From: Synaphobranchus kaupii
Lineage: Eukaryota; Chordata; Actinopteri; Anguilliformes; Synaphobranchidae
Assembly (NCBI GenBank): GCA_029718625.1
Contig: JAINUF010000028.1
Span: 387,492-451,491, forward strand
Reading direction: 5' to 3'
Length of the DNA stretch: 64,000 nucleotides
A model generated the notes under the pieces. It ran no database searches. It was not told where the DNA came from and saw only the letters and a program-made list of their open reading frames with translations. The translations under genes were made by a program, and so were the position numbers. Positions 63,880 through 64,000 of the stretch are shown piece after piece (the stretch's first letter is position 1; every line of letters starts with the position of its first letter).

Positions 63880-64000
63880 GAGGATATATGTTATCTACAT
63901 ACTCTTTTTTGGCTTATCTAGTGTGGACATGGTGACTATGTTGTAAAATCAAAGAGAATCTGGTAATATTGATTCAAATAATTATCAAATGATGATTTTT

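Larger units (their letters stand above)
56490..64000. repeat. Segmental duplication, part B2
   Basis: Matches 40244-51540 in direct orientation up to the last base of the window, so the true end is beyond it. The stretch 58255-59165 corresponds to 42640-43477 and keeps about 60 bp ('cttgtcgttgac...') that copy A lacks near 43410. Confidence 0.93.

Overview
The window is nuclear DNA from a teleost fish; I cannot name the species. The evidence is an intron-containing goose-type lysozyme gene, V-SINE-type SINEs with an L2-type LINE tail, Sleeping-Beauty-like and other Tc1 elements, hAT MITEs, and a sushi-like Ty3/gypsy chromovirus. There is no bacterial, phage or organellar content, and almost all of the sequence is repeats around one small host gene family.

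Layout. 1-21.5 kb is transposon-rich and has no host gene I can defend. It holds hAT MITEs with 8-bp target duplications, fold-back elements with long inverted arms, a decayed repeat-associated ORF interrupted by a V-SINE, a 14-bp minisatellite, and a perfect 79-bp inverted repeat beside a hAT/ZMYM-like N-terminal fragment. 21.5-48.4 kb is a goose-type lysozyme gene (called LYG-A here) on the minus strand. Its five exons have consensus splice sites and encode 185 residues. Intron 3 is about 24.7 kb and contains a tandem gypsy array (24876-37929; three LTRs, two internal regions, one target duplication), a Sleeping-Beauty-like fold-back element, a 1.9-kb solo LTR and an L2 LINE. 48.4-53.8 kb is the region upstream of LYG-A, with a 54-bp coding-like VNTR, a V-SINE and a Tc1 element that runs into a 500-N gap. 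54.3-64.0 kb is a second copy of the LYG region (LYG-B), a tandem segmental duplication of the LYG-A region that runs off the window end.

Biology. LYG-A is open across all exons, but its codon 73, the position of the catalytic glutamate in goose lysozyme, is alanine. LYG-B keeps glutamate at that position but has a 5-bp insertion in the same exon and a 1-bp deletion in exon 4. Each copy is therefore damaged in a different way. Because the two copies share most of their sequence, each acts as an empty-site control for the other. The solo LTR and LINE are only in A, while a Tc1 derivative and a G-rich minisatellite expansion are only in B.

The gypsy array gives the clearest mechanistic reading. 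A TATA box in the LTR predicts a transcript whose first 11 nt are exactly complementary to the 11 nt lying one base inside the internal region. This is the self-priming arrangement known for the Tf1/sushi group. A canonical C CCA AAA slippery heptamer precedes the gag stop. Both units carry different pol lesions.
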